The translations under genes and the position numbers were made by a program. A model generated the notes under the pieces. It was not told the origin of the DNA. It searched no databases and was given only the letters and a program-made list of their open reading frames with translations. From positions 222,905,372 through 222,969,371 of the forward strand of contig NC_133649.1 in assembly GCF_009905375.1 (NCBI RefSeq): 64,000 nucleotides of DNA, written 5' to 3'. Positions 10,793-21,755 of the stretch are shown here, one piece after another (positions within the stretch are counted from its first letter, which is position 1; each line of letters starts with the position of its first letter). The DNA comes from Apium graveolens (lineage: Eukaryota > Streptophyta > Magnoliopsida > Apiales > Apiaceae).

Positions 10793-11153
10793 CCAAGTAG
10801 CAGCTAGTAATTAGATATGAATTTTCCTTGAGCTGTTTAGAAATATCAAAAGAGAAAATAATCTAGTTTGTACTAGGAAGCAGCTGTGATTTAATTTTTT
10901 AAATCACAGATTTTCTGAAATAACACATCTCTGGTGGAACAACAAATCCACCAGAAAAGTTTTTTTTTAAGTTCTTTGTGTTCATTACATTTGTGTTTGA
11001 ATATATATCTGTCTGCATCAGCTTCAAGCAATTCACACACATTTGATCACTCAAACACTTAGCCTTAGAAACTGCTCAAAACTTGAAAAAGTTTTGAGAT
11101 TTACATTCAACCCCCCTTCTGTAAATCTCATTGTTAGTCCACTGGGAATAACA

Positions 11154-12400
11154 ACTATTTTGCTACAAAATTTCTAGGCTCTTTGTTGATAAAGAGCTTA
11201 GCTTCTTCTTGAGAGTGTTACAAGAAATTTGATCTAAATTATTACAACTGACTAAGGACCAGTGTTAACTTTATAACTCAGTTAACTGCTGGTTTACACA
11301 GTGTGTAATAAGACATGCTATTAGCTTTTCTAAATTGTCACTTGTCATTTCTATTTATAAAAAAAGTAGATCTTTCATTTCTGGCTTAGCATATCTTTAG
11401 CATCTCGTATTCACTTTGATCTTCCTTTTTCAGTTAATCTTTACCATTGATCTTGCACATTCTTCAAGCTGCTTTTTGTAGACTTGTCAATCTAGCTATT
11501 TGGATTGTTTGTTGATTGTTAATCTTGGATATTGAACTGATCTGCAACTTGTACTTTAAGATTTTACCTCGAGATCTCCAGTTTTAGGTCTATAGAGCAC
11601 CTGACATCTCGATAAGTATATTAGCTTATCGAGATCTCTAGTACTCTATATTTAGTTTGGCTTGTAGAGGTCTTCAGTTTTCTATAAGATAATTTTGGCT
11701 TGTCGAGATCTCTAGTTTTTACATCTTCACTTTGACTTATCGATAACTCTTAGTTCTCTAGTAGCTTCTTGACTTATCGATATCTCAGAATTCTCTAGTC
11801 AAATTTAACTTGTCGATATCTCAGAGTTCTCTAGTCAAAATTTAACTTGTCGATGTTTCTGAGTCTAGTGAATTTAGACTTATCGATATCTCTGAGTTCT
11901 CTAGTAGACTTAGACTTATTGATAACTCAGAGTTCTCTAATGAATGTAGACTTCTCGATAACTCTAAGTTCTCTAGTGAAGAAATGACTTGTCGATATCT
12001 CCAACCTTCATGTCTTCTTGACTTGTCGATATCTCACTGAGTTTTCTAGTAGCTTTCATGACTTCTCGATAAGCCATTCTGGAGTTCTCGAATGACTTCT
12101 CTATAACATTAAATCTGTGACTTGTAGAGATCTTGACTTAGAGTATTTTTCCTAAAACAGCTTTATTCAACTCCAAGCTTCTTCATAATTCTTCTTAGGC
12201 ATGATCTTCTTGATCTTCTTCCAGATAGAATTCTTAGGCTTGATACTGTTTATAGAAAAAGGCTCTAGTCTGCTCCTTTGACATTTTTACAGACTTTAAA
12301 TGTTACAAGTAAAAAATACAGATTAAGATAACAATACAACTTACTTAGGGTTGACAAAATGTCTTAGTCTTGTTAAAGTACAGGCATGTCTTTTACAACA
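11154..12400 (-). repeat. Family C LTR fragment (C'), cut by the A insertion
   Basis: It can be followed against the full family C LTR at 20368-21603 (shared AAGGACCAGTG, TTCTTCAAGCTGCTTTT and the GACTTrTCGATATCTC array), read on the minus strand. It ends TTTTACAACA at 12400, giving a TGTTGT start on the element strand. About 13 units of the C word lie between 11620 and 12130, roughly 30-35 bp apart. Its left part is beyond the A element, so whether it is a solo LTR or part of a longer copy cannot be told. Confidence 0.8.
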
Positions 12401-12409
12401 TATACTGTG

Positions 12410-12475
12410 TTTAGGGATGGTGTTAGTGAGGGGCAGTTCAATCAAGTTTTGCTATATGAGCTTGATGCAATTCGC
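12410..12475 (+). pseudogene. Argonaute PIWI-domain fragment (22 codons)
   Basis: The plus strand reads [20 protein letters not shown] followed by IR, the signature RDGVSEGQF...[10 protein letters not shown] block of the PIWI domain in plant AGO1/5/10-type Argonautes. No open frame continues on either side: a C-type LTR ends 10 bp upstream, and downstream sequence is non-coding or intron-like. A possible further exon remnant (AANFEAETSG) begins near 12633, but that match is weak. This is a dead gene scrap, perhaps captured by the neighbouring CACTA element. Confidence 0.75.
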
Positions 12476-13077
12476 TTTTCCGTGTCAGTGAAGTGCAGAT
12501 ACTGTAGATGAATATTCAGTATTTGTATTCACTTTTCATATACTGTTAGATGACTTTCTTGAATTATTTTGAATGCTCCAAGATGGAAGAACATCTTTTC
12601 AGCATGCTAAGCATCTGTCTTTTGCATGTCCAGGCGGCCAATTTTGAAGCTGAAACTTCTGGTGTTCAGGATGGTGAATATTAATTTTCAAAGCATGAAT
12701 ATGCCATAGGGCGTGGGAAGTATAGTGGAATCTATGGAGCTACCTCGAAAAATGGAAATATTGAGCATGGGAAGTGAAAAGCAGCATTCAGGATAAATAA
12801 AGATGAGTTATCTGCAGAGGCTTGAGTTGAAATGATTAGGTGACATTATTTTAGAAAAGAAAAGAAAGAAATTGCTCATTTGTTCTTTTGAAGTTAGAAT
12901 TTGGTACTTTGATAGTTAGAACCAAGTATCCGATTTAATCTATGCTTGTTGATAAGACTTTAGAAACAGTTTAGTAAGTTTTAAATTTCATTCGATGCTT
13001 GTTATATTGATTGCTGGATGCCTTGTTTGGAAGGAATAATGTAAAAGCAGAATAATTATGTCAATTTTTTTAATTTT
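12476..13077. other. Unassigned sequence between AGO scrap and CACTA end
   Basis: No gene is supported. A short frame at about 12697-12775 (EYAIGRGKYSGIYGATSKNG) looks faintly like a kinase glycine loop but stops at once. It could be more captured gene debris inside the CACTA element. Confidence 0.4.
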
Positions 13078-13561
13078 TGAAGTGTTGCATTTGACTCTAT
13101 ATGGTGTCGCATAAGACTAAACATGATGTTACATATGAATTAAAATGGTGTTGCAAATGACTAAACTCAGTGTTGCATTATATATTATGGGACCCACTCC
13201 TAACATGGCAAAAGTGGAGCCCACTGCTGATGTGGCAAATATGGGACCCCTTTGCTGACGTGTCAAAGTAGGGACCACTGTTGACGTGGCAAAATGACGT
13301 GTTGCTTGCCACGTAGGACACAGTTGTGATGTGGCTTCATTTTATACAACACTAACTGTTGTTGTCATTGTATGCTTTTACTGTTGCAAAAGACACATAA
13401 TACAACACTTTCTGGTGTTGCATAATTCGTTGCCTTAGGGCTCTACAACCACGTCCACATTGACAACCCCTACCTGGTGTTGCCTATTACCTTATGCAAC
13501 ACCATTTAGGCCTTATGCAACTGTATAGTAGGGGTTGCCTATGTGCACTTATGGCGTAGTG
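13078..13561. mobile_element. CACTA (En/Spm-type) transposon terminus
   Basis: The right edge ends ATGGCGTAGTG at 13561; its complement, CACTACGCCAT, is a CACTA-type terminal inverted repeat. The 480 bp inside are full of GTGTTGCA / TGCAACAC words in both orientations (about ten), typical of sub-terminal repeats that bind CACTA transposase, plus a 27-bp tandem repeat. The opposite end was not found in the window and no transposase is visible, so this is a fragment or one end of a larger, interrupted element. Confidence 0.75.
13189..13298 (+). repeat. 27-28 bp tandem repeat, four copies
   Basis: Units start at about 13189, 13216, 13243 and 13271, each GGGACCACTGyTGACGTGGC-like. They sit in the CACTA sub-terminal region and carry repeated (A/G)CGTGGCAAA cores. 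Confidence 0.8.
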
Positions 13562-14320
13562 AAATGATAAAAATTATCTCAATGAACCGCATAGTTACTC
13601 TATTATATATAATAAATAATAGATGATTTGACGGGTAATTCAAACAAAACATTATCTCAATGTAATTAGCGGGGCTTTGTTTGCATATTTTCTTTTCTTA
13701 TTTAATTTCTAGGCTTTTCAGGTTAGAAAATCCTAACACTCCCGATTATAGCAAATTCAACGCAAATGCTACTCTTGGCTATATTATAGCAAAATGTAAG
13801 AAAATCAATTTTAAAGGATTATCACTAGGGTTGAGAAAAAAATTGAATTTTTTTGAATCGGAAACAGAAATCGAAACTACTATAAATCATTAAAATTCGA
13901 ATCACAAAAACCGATCCGTAACCGAAACCGCAAAATTAAAAACCAAAACTGAAACCGATTTTGCAGTTTCGGTTATAAGTGAAAACCGAACCGAAAAACC
14001 CGGATCTGGACCGATAATTAAAAAATTAATAAATAAATTCTATTTAATATATATAAATTTATAAAATTTATAAATTTATATATTTTTTAACAAGAAGTTA
14101 CAAGTATTGGAGTAATAAATAATAATATTGGATCGGGCGTTGAATATTTGGGCTTCATCTTCTAGTTCAGGCATTTGGTCTAGAACTGATCATATTAAAA
14201 AAAGCAGACAGATAAAAAATCAAATTTGAAATACTGTATTTCGTAATAATATTTATAATATGCTAGTATTTTTTATCCGAATTTTTTTCACAAGCCAGAT
14301 TCGAATATGCTAATATGACA
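13562..14320. other. AT-rich stretch with AACCGAAACCG-rich block
   Basis: No gene is supported. At 13850-13990 there is a block rich in AACCGAA units; a complementary TTCGGTTTCGG block lies at 14830-14990. The two may be inverted ends of an unclassified element of about 1.1 kb, but I could not define terminal repeats or a target duplication. Confidence 0.4.
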
Positions 14321-14673
14321 CAGCGAATGAGGAGCATTGGATTCTACATTTGTTAATATGATACTCCCTCAGTCCCACTGGATTGTTTACGTTAGTTTTC
14401 GGCACGCTTTTCAATACTCGTTTAAAGTATACTTTCGTAATCTTTTTTTAATTTTTTTTCTAAATAAAAGTTTTATGTTTAAACTATACTATATAGAAGC
14501 CTCGAAATACGTGCAAATAGTATACGTAAACTTCCCAGCGGGATGGAGGGAGTAATAAACTGGCTCAAGAGTACTCATCCATGATGTTTAAACAGTGAAT
14601 GAGGAGCATGAGGTTCTAGAGTTGTTAATATGATAATAAACTGGCTCAAGAGTACTCATCCCTGATGTTTAAA
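14321..14673 (+). repeat. About 80-bp tandem duplication, first copy split by a MITE
   Basis: The sequence from CAGyGAATGAGGAGCAT to TGATGTTTAAA occurs at 14321-14592 and again at 14593-14671. The first copy contains the 189-bp MITE; the second is uninterrupted. Confidence 0.9.
14364..14552. mobile_element. Stowaway-type MITE (Tc1/mariner), 189 bp
   Basis: The ends are CTCCCTCAGTCCCACTGG and, on the other strand, CTCCCTCCATCCCGCTGG, matching the Stowaway consensus CTCCCTCCGT. A TA flanks each side (14362-14363 and 14553-14554). The uninterrupted tandem copy has a single TA at the equivalent site, proving the insertion and its TA duplication. Confidence 0.92.
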
Positions 14674-15699
14674 CATTTAGCTAGATTGTAGTTTGTACTA
14701 CTATTTTGCTCAAGGAAGCAATTAATTATGTAATTTCACTTGTAACCAACTTTAAATTGATCTATATTTTTTTATTAAGAAACTTTTTTTAAAAGTCTAG
14801 TATTAACATTTCTTTTATGAATTATTGTAATGCGGTTTTAAAACTGAATCTGAAATGATTGTATCTGAACCGAGGTTTTCTAAATCGAAATCGAACCGAC
14901 GGTTGCAATTTCGGTTTCGGTTTTCGATTTTAAAAATCGAGGATATGCGGTTTCAGTTTTGGTTTTAACCTAAAACTGCATAGATCCGCCCTGCGCTCCC
15001 CCTTAGTTACCACTTATCATATTATACACACACTTGATTTCATATATGAAACCAAGAATGTAAGCTTGTCACATCATCTTTAATTATCAACCGAGATAAA
15101 ATTTAAACAATTTTTGTATCATACATTACAAAGTAACAAAACTATATTGAATAAGGTAAATATTAAAAAAATATTATTTATGTAAATTTGAAATTAGTTA
15201 TGAAATTAGCATTTGAGTGCAATTTTTATTTTAGCACCAAAAATTTTTGGTGCTATATTATAGCAATAATTATAGAATTGTTTTTATTTTTTATTGGACT
15301 TGTTCTTAGAGGTTCCAAACTTTAACATGACCCGATACAGACTTCGAAAAAGAAAAAATAAGAGTTGGGTTTTTGACTTTCGGGTCAGGTAAAAACTTAC
15401 GCGAAAAAATCATGTTATTTTTGGATTGACCTGAAACCGAATCTTTTTATGATATATTATAATAATAGTTATAGAGAATAATGTAGGTGAGATTACCTCA
15501 CCGTACATACCTGAGGCATGCTTACAAAACTGTCCTGTTGTGTTTAAAAACTCTTTTTTATATTTTTTATATTTTTAATTATAAAGTACGTGCATCATTG
15601 TTTATACATATCTATTACAACTAGGGTTTAGAAATATATACACACATGTATCTATGTTACTCATCACTCTATTATATTATTAGATTTCTTTGTCTTTCG
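14674..15699. other. AT-rich unassigned sequence
   Basis: No gene is supported. It contains the GGTTTCGG-rich block (14830-14990) and, at 15232-15255, a perfect 24-bp palindrome built on TAGCACCAAAAA. The last part may be promoter of the decayed FRS gene. Confidence 0.4.
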
Positions 15700-18322
15700 A
15701 TGGAAAATAAATTTCAAACAATAAGGAAAATTGATATGAACGATAATCTCGCCAGTTTTGAAAAAATTGAAGAGGAAAAAAGTTCAGATGGTCGATCTCA
15801 AGACTCCACAAATGAAAGAGACTTTGGAAGTGCAGATTCAACAAAAATTCCATATGTGGGTATGGACTTTCCTGATGAAAATATAGCATATAATTTTTTA
15901 AGAATTTTTCACTTCAAAACGGATTTGCAACACGGAAGTACTCATCTTACCGGTCTAGGAGTGATGGTAGTTTGATAAAAAAACATTTTTCTATAATAAA
16001 GAAGGTTTCAAAAGGTCTGACAAATGTGAAGAAGGAAGATAATCAAACCTCGTCGTATTAAAAGAGAAAACTTTAAGGGACATATAATTGTTCAATGAAG
16101 TTCAAAAGAACATTGGTGTGTTACATGTTTTTCGGATATACACACACACGAGATGATTTTTTTCCCCAAAAAGAAGGCATGCTTGCGATCTAATAAAAAG
16201 GCAAGTGAGGAACCACACAATAAAGCTATAATGGAGGATTATCATAGTTGTGGTGTTGGACCAGCGAAAATTGCACGTTTGCTTAATGTTGGAGGTCATA
16301 GTTCTTCTAAAATTACTCCCCAACAAGTGTCTGGCCATTTGAGAATTAATATAAAGAACAATATTGGCACAAAATCTATGATTGTTTTGAAAAAGATTAT
16401 GAAAAGACAAGCTGAAGATTCTCAATTTTATTATGCAATTGAAGTTGACGAAAATCAGACTTGTAGAAGCATTTTTTGAGCTGTTGGGAGAGCCAGAAAT
16501 GCATATATGTTATTTAGCGATATTGTGGTGTTTGATGTTACATATAGAACCAATACTTTCTCACCACCATGCACCATTTATTGGTGTGAATCATCATAAA
16601 TAATCCATGCTATTTGGTTGTGCTCTTTTAGTTGATGAAATGAAGAAACGTTTATATGGTTGTTTCAAAATTGGTCAAAGTGCATGTGGAACAAGGCCCC
16701 GGGTGCAATAATCACTGATCAAGATCCATCAATGGGTAATGCAATTAAATTCATTTTTCCAACTATTCATTATAGATTTTATAAGTGACGTCTTGGTTTA
16801 AATGTTGACGAACATATTCATTTTTTACGATATTTATACAATCCAGAATTTGACGAAGATTATCGAAAATTGACTAAAAATAGAGACATTGAAGAATCTG
16901 AACAAAGTTGGCTAAAGTTGAAAGAAAATATGAGCACCGTTTTGAAGAGCCTTTAACTGAAAAACAACAAAAAAGGAAGTTAAATCTTGGAGATGGCTCG
17001 AAAGTATGTATAATCAAAGAAAGCATTGGGTGCGAGATTATTTAAAAAAAAATGGCAGGTAATTCTCCTTTAGTATGTATGTTTTTTTTAAAATTATAAG
17101 CATTGACTATAATTTAACATCATTTTTTTCTCATATATATAGGCATGAAATCTAGCCAAGGAAGTGAGAGCATAAATGCATTTTTCGATGGGTTTGTACA
17201 TAATAGCACCCCTTTATCTAAATTTGTTGATCAATATGACAAAGCTATTGATGATTTCCGTGATAAAGAGGATGATCAAGATTTTATTTGTATGACTACA
17301 AAACCGGATTTTACAAAAGTAACTCCTATGGAATCTCATGCAAGCCAGGTATACACAAAAAATGTATTTGCTAAATTTAAGGAAGAATTTGATTGTGTTT
17401 TTCACTATTGACACATAAAGCTAAAAAAATATGCGGACATGTCAACTTACGAAGTCACTTATAATTATGTTGATAAGTCTTTGTTGCACATTGTGAATGT
17501 AAGATCGGAATCCAATTTTGAGTGCATGTGTGCAAGATTTGAGAATGTAGGAATTTTATGCATATATATCTTATATTTGATGAAGCAAAAATTTTACTTC
17601 ATGTATATTCCTGAGGTATATATATTATCAAGGTGGATGCTAAATGCTAGATATGCAACTACCCCAAAAGCTGGCAAAATTTTGAAAGAATCTTAGAAAG
17701 ATTTGAGCAGACATGAAGTCACCGCACTGTTAGCCTGAAATTTTCGCAAACATATATGGATCGATTGTTCAATAGAGTGGTGCATCGCCAAGAATTCTTA
17801 ATAGCAAGAACTACTTGTTTAGACAATCTGTCATAGGAGCTTGATAGTATTGAAACAAAGCAGTCATGTATAGTCACTGAAGTGAGCAGTCGGGTTACTC
17901 CTTTATGTGAAACATCTCATATAACTATTCGCGATCCTAGCAAATGCAAAACCAAGGGACGGCAAAAAATTGCTACAAGAATTGTTTCCGGTAAACAAGC
18001 TTCACAAACTGATGCGAAAGCATGCATGCACGATAAATATCATCGTCCTGGACACAATTCAAGAAATTGTCAGAGGCAATAGAGAAGATTGGTATGTTAA
18101 TGATTGGTACTTTATTTTTCGTAAACAAGTAACATTAATCTTTCATGTAATCTCCATAACTTCTTGTATATCATGTGAATATTTCTTCTATAATATTTTG
18201 GTTTATAATTTATTGAATATTATGATTTGGTGATTTTAAAATTACAGGACAAAGAGTGCCCTGAGGTTGGGAATGAAGTTGATTCAGAGGATGTGGACAA
18301 AGCTACTTCAATACTTTATTAG
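15700..18322 (+). pseudogene. FAR1-RELATED SEQUENCE (FRS) pseudogene
   Basis: From an ATG at 15700 the translated pieces follow a plant FRS/FHY3 protein in order: acidic leader; FAR1 DNA-binding region (PYVGMDFPDENIAYNF, 15850-16060, frameshifted); a middle part with KKACLRSNKKASEEPHNKAI (16170); the MULE-type transposase core (VVFDVTYRTN, 16530, and NKAPGAIITDQDPSMGNAIK, 16690); SQGSESINAFFDGF after an intron-like gap (17150); the SWIM zinc finger FECMCARFENVGILC with ILSRWMLNAR (17510-17650); a PGHNSRNC knuckle with one cysteine changed (18045); and a last exon at 18248-18322. FRS proteins are transcription factors domesticated from Mutator transposases. At least eight stops or frameshifts break it. 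Intron-like gaps suggest decay of a genuine gene copy, not a retrocopy. Confidence 0.85.
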
Positions 18323-19369
18323 AGACTAAGAAATAAAGGACAACTGTAACTGATCACAGAAGTAGTTACTTGTTCCTTCCTTTGTTAATTTTCGTTTTCA
18401 GATTTTAGTCATTATGAGAAAAAAAATTCAAGAATGGTCATTTTTATTTTCTTAAAATTTGTGTCAATAGTATCCATCTGAGATGATGTCTTGGTATATT
18501 TCAGTCAATAAAGGGTATTTTTTGTTAAATCCTGTAACGTGGTGCTTATGTTGGGTATGACTGTTTTCAGCTTCTGTATTAGTTCTATTAAAGCCTTCAA
18601 TCACGGGGAAGGTTAAAAATCTATAACACAATAAATATTAAAACGTCCAATAAACATTAGCAATACAAACTGATGGGGTCTGAAATTTTTTTTAGCAAAC
18701 TTTGGAAAGAGTTGCAGTGCATGTTCTTTGCTGCTGTAAACTATGGAAAATTCTATGCAGACTTCAAAATATGAATGCTTTTGTTCCCACCATAAAGTAG
18801 CCAATATCTTTCTAGTTTCTACATTCTTTCTGCAATAAAAATAGCTTTTAGTAATGTATTTGTTTTGTGACGGCTAAAACATAGAAGTTTGAATATCATA
18901 TAGATTTTTCTTTTAAAAGTTTAATGGATTGTTAAATCAGATTCATAATAACAGTAAGCAAATTACACAAGGTTTGTTTTGGGTTATGAAGAGTGAATTT
19001 CCTTGAATTCATAACATAACGTGGGTGACCATCCTTGACCAAAAAGAGGTGGTTGTCATAAATAAATTGATGTTAATTTGCTATATTACAAATCATATTG
19101 CATCTTATAATTTTAAGACTAGAGAGTAACGCCTGCTTGTTATGTTACTATAAATTTTCTATAAATTTTGATAGGAAATAAATGACATGCTTGAAGATTG
19201 TCAGGCTATGGTGAGCTCACCCTAATCAGAAGCTCCGGCCTTTGGTAAACCAGGTAATTCAAATAGTGAATTGCGAAGCTCCACTTCCTTCGCTTCCAGC
19301 TAAAATGCTAGGTTAAAACAGAATAAAATGAAAGATATGACCTTCAGCCCATCAGTGGTAGATGGAAAA
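18323..19369. other. Unassigned sequence left of the nest
   Basis: The first 100 bp may be 3' UTR of the FRS remnant. A short exon-like piece near 19175-19220 (EINDMLEDCQAMVSSP) has no recognisable family. I see no gene or repeat structure I can support. Confidence 0.35.
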
Positions 19370-19883
19370 TGTTACCAAATAAAGATATAATTATTTAAGG
19401 GGGTTGGATACAATTATATCAATAAATCGAAATCAGGATGTAAGATCAATAACAGTTTATTAATTCTGATATAAACTGTTACAAAACAGTCTCAAGAAAT
19501 TCTAATATTCTTGAGAGCTGCTAGGTTACAATTATTCTCGTGTAAAAGCTTATCAACAATGATAACCTATTATGTGTTTATATAATACACATCTGCTCTA
19601 TCAATTACAAGATATGTCAAATATATATTTATCATATTTCTATACATATCTCAATTAACAACCACGTTCCTACAAATCAGGAACCGACAACTAAACTACC
19701 CCTCAATTACTGGGACTGTATAAATCAGTAGGTCCTGATATATTCTGTAATTCTGACACTCAGTTATATCTTGATGACTGTCTTTATCCTGACGCCATAT
19801 CTTGATGCCATACAGATCCTGACTGATGGCAAATCCTGATTCCCAGCAAATCATATTCTGACTTCGAGTAATTTCACCTAAAA
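19370..19883 (-). repeat. 3' LTR of element D (514 bp)
   Basis: On the plus strand it runs from TGTTACCAAA to CACCTAAAA, followed by ATCTCCCC (complement of the polypurine tract). A TATATAAA box is on the minus strand near 19575. TCAGGAT/ATCCTGA words occur several times between 19700 and 19860, upstream of that box, a weaker parallel to the words of A, B and C. The inner LTR terminus appears mutated from CA. Confidence 0.7.
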
Positions 19884-19896
19884 ATCTCCCCAATTT
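19884..19896 (-). other. Polypurine tract, element D
   Basis: The minus strand reads AAATTGGGGAGAT directly before the LTR. Confidence 0.75.
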
Positions 19897-20004
19897 ATGC
19901 TTTGTAGAAGTTGCATAAATTATATGCTCTACTTGATTTTAAAAATAGGAAGACACAATGTTGAGTAGAAAAATGTAGAGCATACTCAGTAATTGATGTT
20001 GATA

Positions 20005-20367
20005 TCAATTTCCTAGTTCCTCATAAACCCTTGAGTATCTCTTGTCAAAAGCCTTAACTCTCTCATCTATCTTCTTTTTACGAAATTGCTTTAACTTGAG
20101 CTTTAAACTTCTTTCATAATCAGTTTCTTCATACAATTGATATATGGCATATCTCAAGTTCCTAATTGAACTACCCTCTATCATCAAATCATCAAGTAAT
20201 ACATAACTGGCTCTCAGACCATCAGGATTTAATGTCAGCTATCTTGAAGTAAGAATTTTTCAATCACAGCTACACATATTCTCATTCCCACTTCCTGATT
20301 TCTGAAGTTCATGTACATAGGGATGTAATATTCAAAGTACTTAAAGCCTTTATCTTGAATTCTCCTT
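20005..20367 (-). pseudogene. ORF3 C-terminal remnant, element D
   Basis: The last 60 codons before a stop at 20005 read SSIRNLRYAIYQLYEET and end in RYSRVYEELGN; similar residues continue upstream (toward 20367) with stops. Position just before the polypurine tract and the style of sequence match the end of ORF3 in A and C. Cut off by the C insertion. Confidence 0.6.
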
Positions 20368-21603
20368 TGTTAGATATTGAGTGCAGTTAAATATAACATA
20401 AAAGGGGGGGGTGAATGTGTTTCTTTGAATTTTAGTTAACTTTGAAGTGTTTGGCTTAGATTAACAAAGTAGATATGAATTTTGTAGAGATAAATTGCTT
20501 GATAATAACACACAAAATAAGATATCAAAAACTCACTTGATTGTATTAATCAAATTTGTTTTCCTACAAATCTGTGTTCTTAAATTTAAGAACTCAGCTA
20601 CAAAACTTGAGATATAATACAATATTTTTCTAGATCTATTTTCTTATTTCTAAACTAAAGACCAGTGCATGCTTTATAGACCAACAACATGGGATTACAA
20701 AACTTGCACTAAAATGTACTAACACAGTTTCTAAAGCTATCTTATCTATTTCCTTTTTTCGGTATTAGCAAATCTGTGTAGAGTCTTGTAGGCCTGTAAA
20801 AATCCTTTGTTCAGTGAATCTTGGCCCTTGATCTTGTATTCTTCAAGCTGCTTTTGTAGTCTTTCCAATTCAGTGAATGAATATTTTTTGATTGATAATC
20901 TTGAATCTTGAACTTGTCTGTATTATGAAATATGTGATAGGTTGTTGAGGTCTCCTTTTGTTCTATAGAAAAGTGACATATCGCTAAGTAAAATGACTTA
21001 TCGATATTTTGAGTTCTCGACATAAATAAATGACTTGTCGAGGTCTCTAGTTTTCGAAATGTAGAATATCTTGTCGACATCTCTAGTTTCTGATATAGGC
21101 TTTTGACTTGTCAACGTCTTGATTCTCTACATGAGGATTTTTGACTTGTCGATATCTCTAGATCTCTACATGAAGAAATGGCTTTTTAATATCTCCAGTT
21201 CTCTGCATATACATTTTGACTTGTTGATATCTGAGATCTCTACATGCAGGTTGACTTGTCGATATCTCATGGGACTTCTCTACAAGTCATTTTGGAATTC
21301 TCGATATCCCTTGATCTATGACTTGTCGATATCTGACTTAGAACATTTTTCCTAGAACAATATTATTCAAATTCAAGCTGCTATATTTCTCTCTGAGGAA
21401 TGGTCAGGAATTGATCTTCTTTTAAAATTTATGCCTTAGCTTGAAGGATGTTCACAGAAAAATCCTTCAGTCTATTCTACTTAACATTTTTAAAGACTCA
21501 AGGAATATAATTACAGAATACAAATATAGATTATCATACTACTTATCCTTAGGGTTGTCAATATGACTTACTCTTGTTATATAAAGACATGTCTTGCACA
21601 ATA
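20368..21603 (-). repeat. 3' LTR of element C (about 1,236 bp)
   Basis: The plus strand starts TGTTAGATAT and ends GCACAATA next to ATTTCCCCC. It holds about eight copies of the C word (consensus GACTTGTCGATATCTC) between about 20985 and 21340. On the element strand these lie upstream of a TATA box (CTATAAAG, minus, about 20673-20679). The same LTR type is present as C' at 11154-12400. Confidence 0.82.
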
Positions 21604-21618
21604 ATTTCCCCCAATTTG
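21604..21618 (-). other. Polypurine tract, element C
   Basis: The minus strand reads AAATTGGGGGAAAT just before the LTR. Confidence 0.8.
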
Positions 21619-21755
21619 TGAAAATATCACTTGCCACAAATTCATGCCTGCTAACAAGACTAACCCCAAGATAAAATCAAATACAATGAGACCGACAAAT
21701 TTATAAAGTACATTTTTATACAAATTGCAGTTACATCATTACAAAGTTACAAAGC

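Larger units (their letters stand above)
1..11153 (+). mobile_element. Family A Sire-type Ty1-copia retrotransposon, 5' end outside window
   Basis: Reading left to right the element has part of gag, pol in the order protease, integrase, RT, RNase H, a non-coding gap, a long ORF3, a polypurine tract and a 3' LTR. That order, and ORF3 after pol, match the Sire/Maximus branch of plant Ty1-copia elements. The 5' LTR, primer site and start of gag lie left of the window. It inserted into a family C LTR; the 5 bases after the LTR (ACTAT) should reappear at its left flank. It is the least decayed element here: pol has one stop, ORF3 a few lesions. It carries many copies of the word TCAACGGAT. Confidence 0.95.
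10046..11153 (+). repeat. 3' LTR, family A (1,108 bp)
   Basis: It starts TGTTAGGAAT right after the polypurine tract and ends GGGAATAACA, where family C LTR sequence resumes. Inside are one inverted word pair (10119-10127 with 10143-10151), a dense direct array of the word (10333-10529), a TATA box at 10785 and a CCCCCCTTCTG-type U5 end. The right boundary is set by the terminal TAACA and the change to C-like sequence; the partner LTR is outside the window. Confidence 0.85.
19370..20367 (-). mobile_element. Element D, Sire-type copia, outermost level of the nest (left part)
   Basis: A 3' LTR, polypurine tract and C-terminal ORF3 piece on the minus strand, cut at 20367 by element C. The rest should lie right of the window. 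The five bases left of the LTR are GAAAA, the expected target duplication. Confidence 0.75.

Noticed and set aside
12697..12775. Protein kinase fragment (GRGKYSGIYGATSKNG)
   Set aside because: Only the glycine-loop-like run matches and no other kinase motif follows before stops; too weak to call.
13829..15000. A 1.1-kb hAT or foldback element bounded by AACCG-rich blocks
   Set aside because: The two blocks are loosely inverted, but I could not define matching termini or a target duplication.
15232..15255. Perfect 24-bp palindrome as a regulatory or transposon end
   Set aside because: Isolated, AT-rich, with no target duplication or partner; may be chance in AT-rich DNA.
15700..18322. An active MULE transposon
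   Set aside because: The domain order is that of FRS proteins, intron-like gaps are present, no terminal inverted repeats were seen, and many stops break it.
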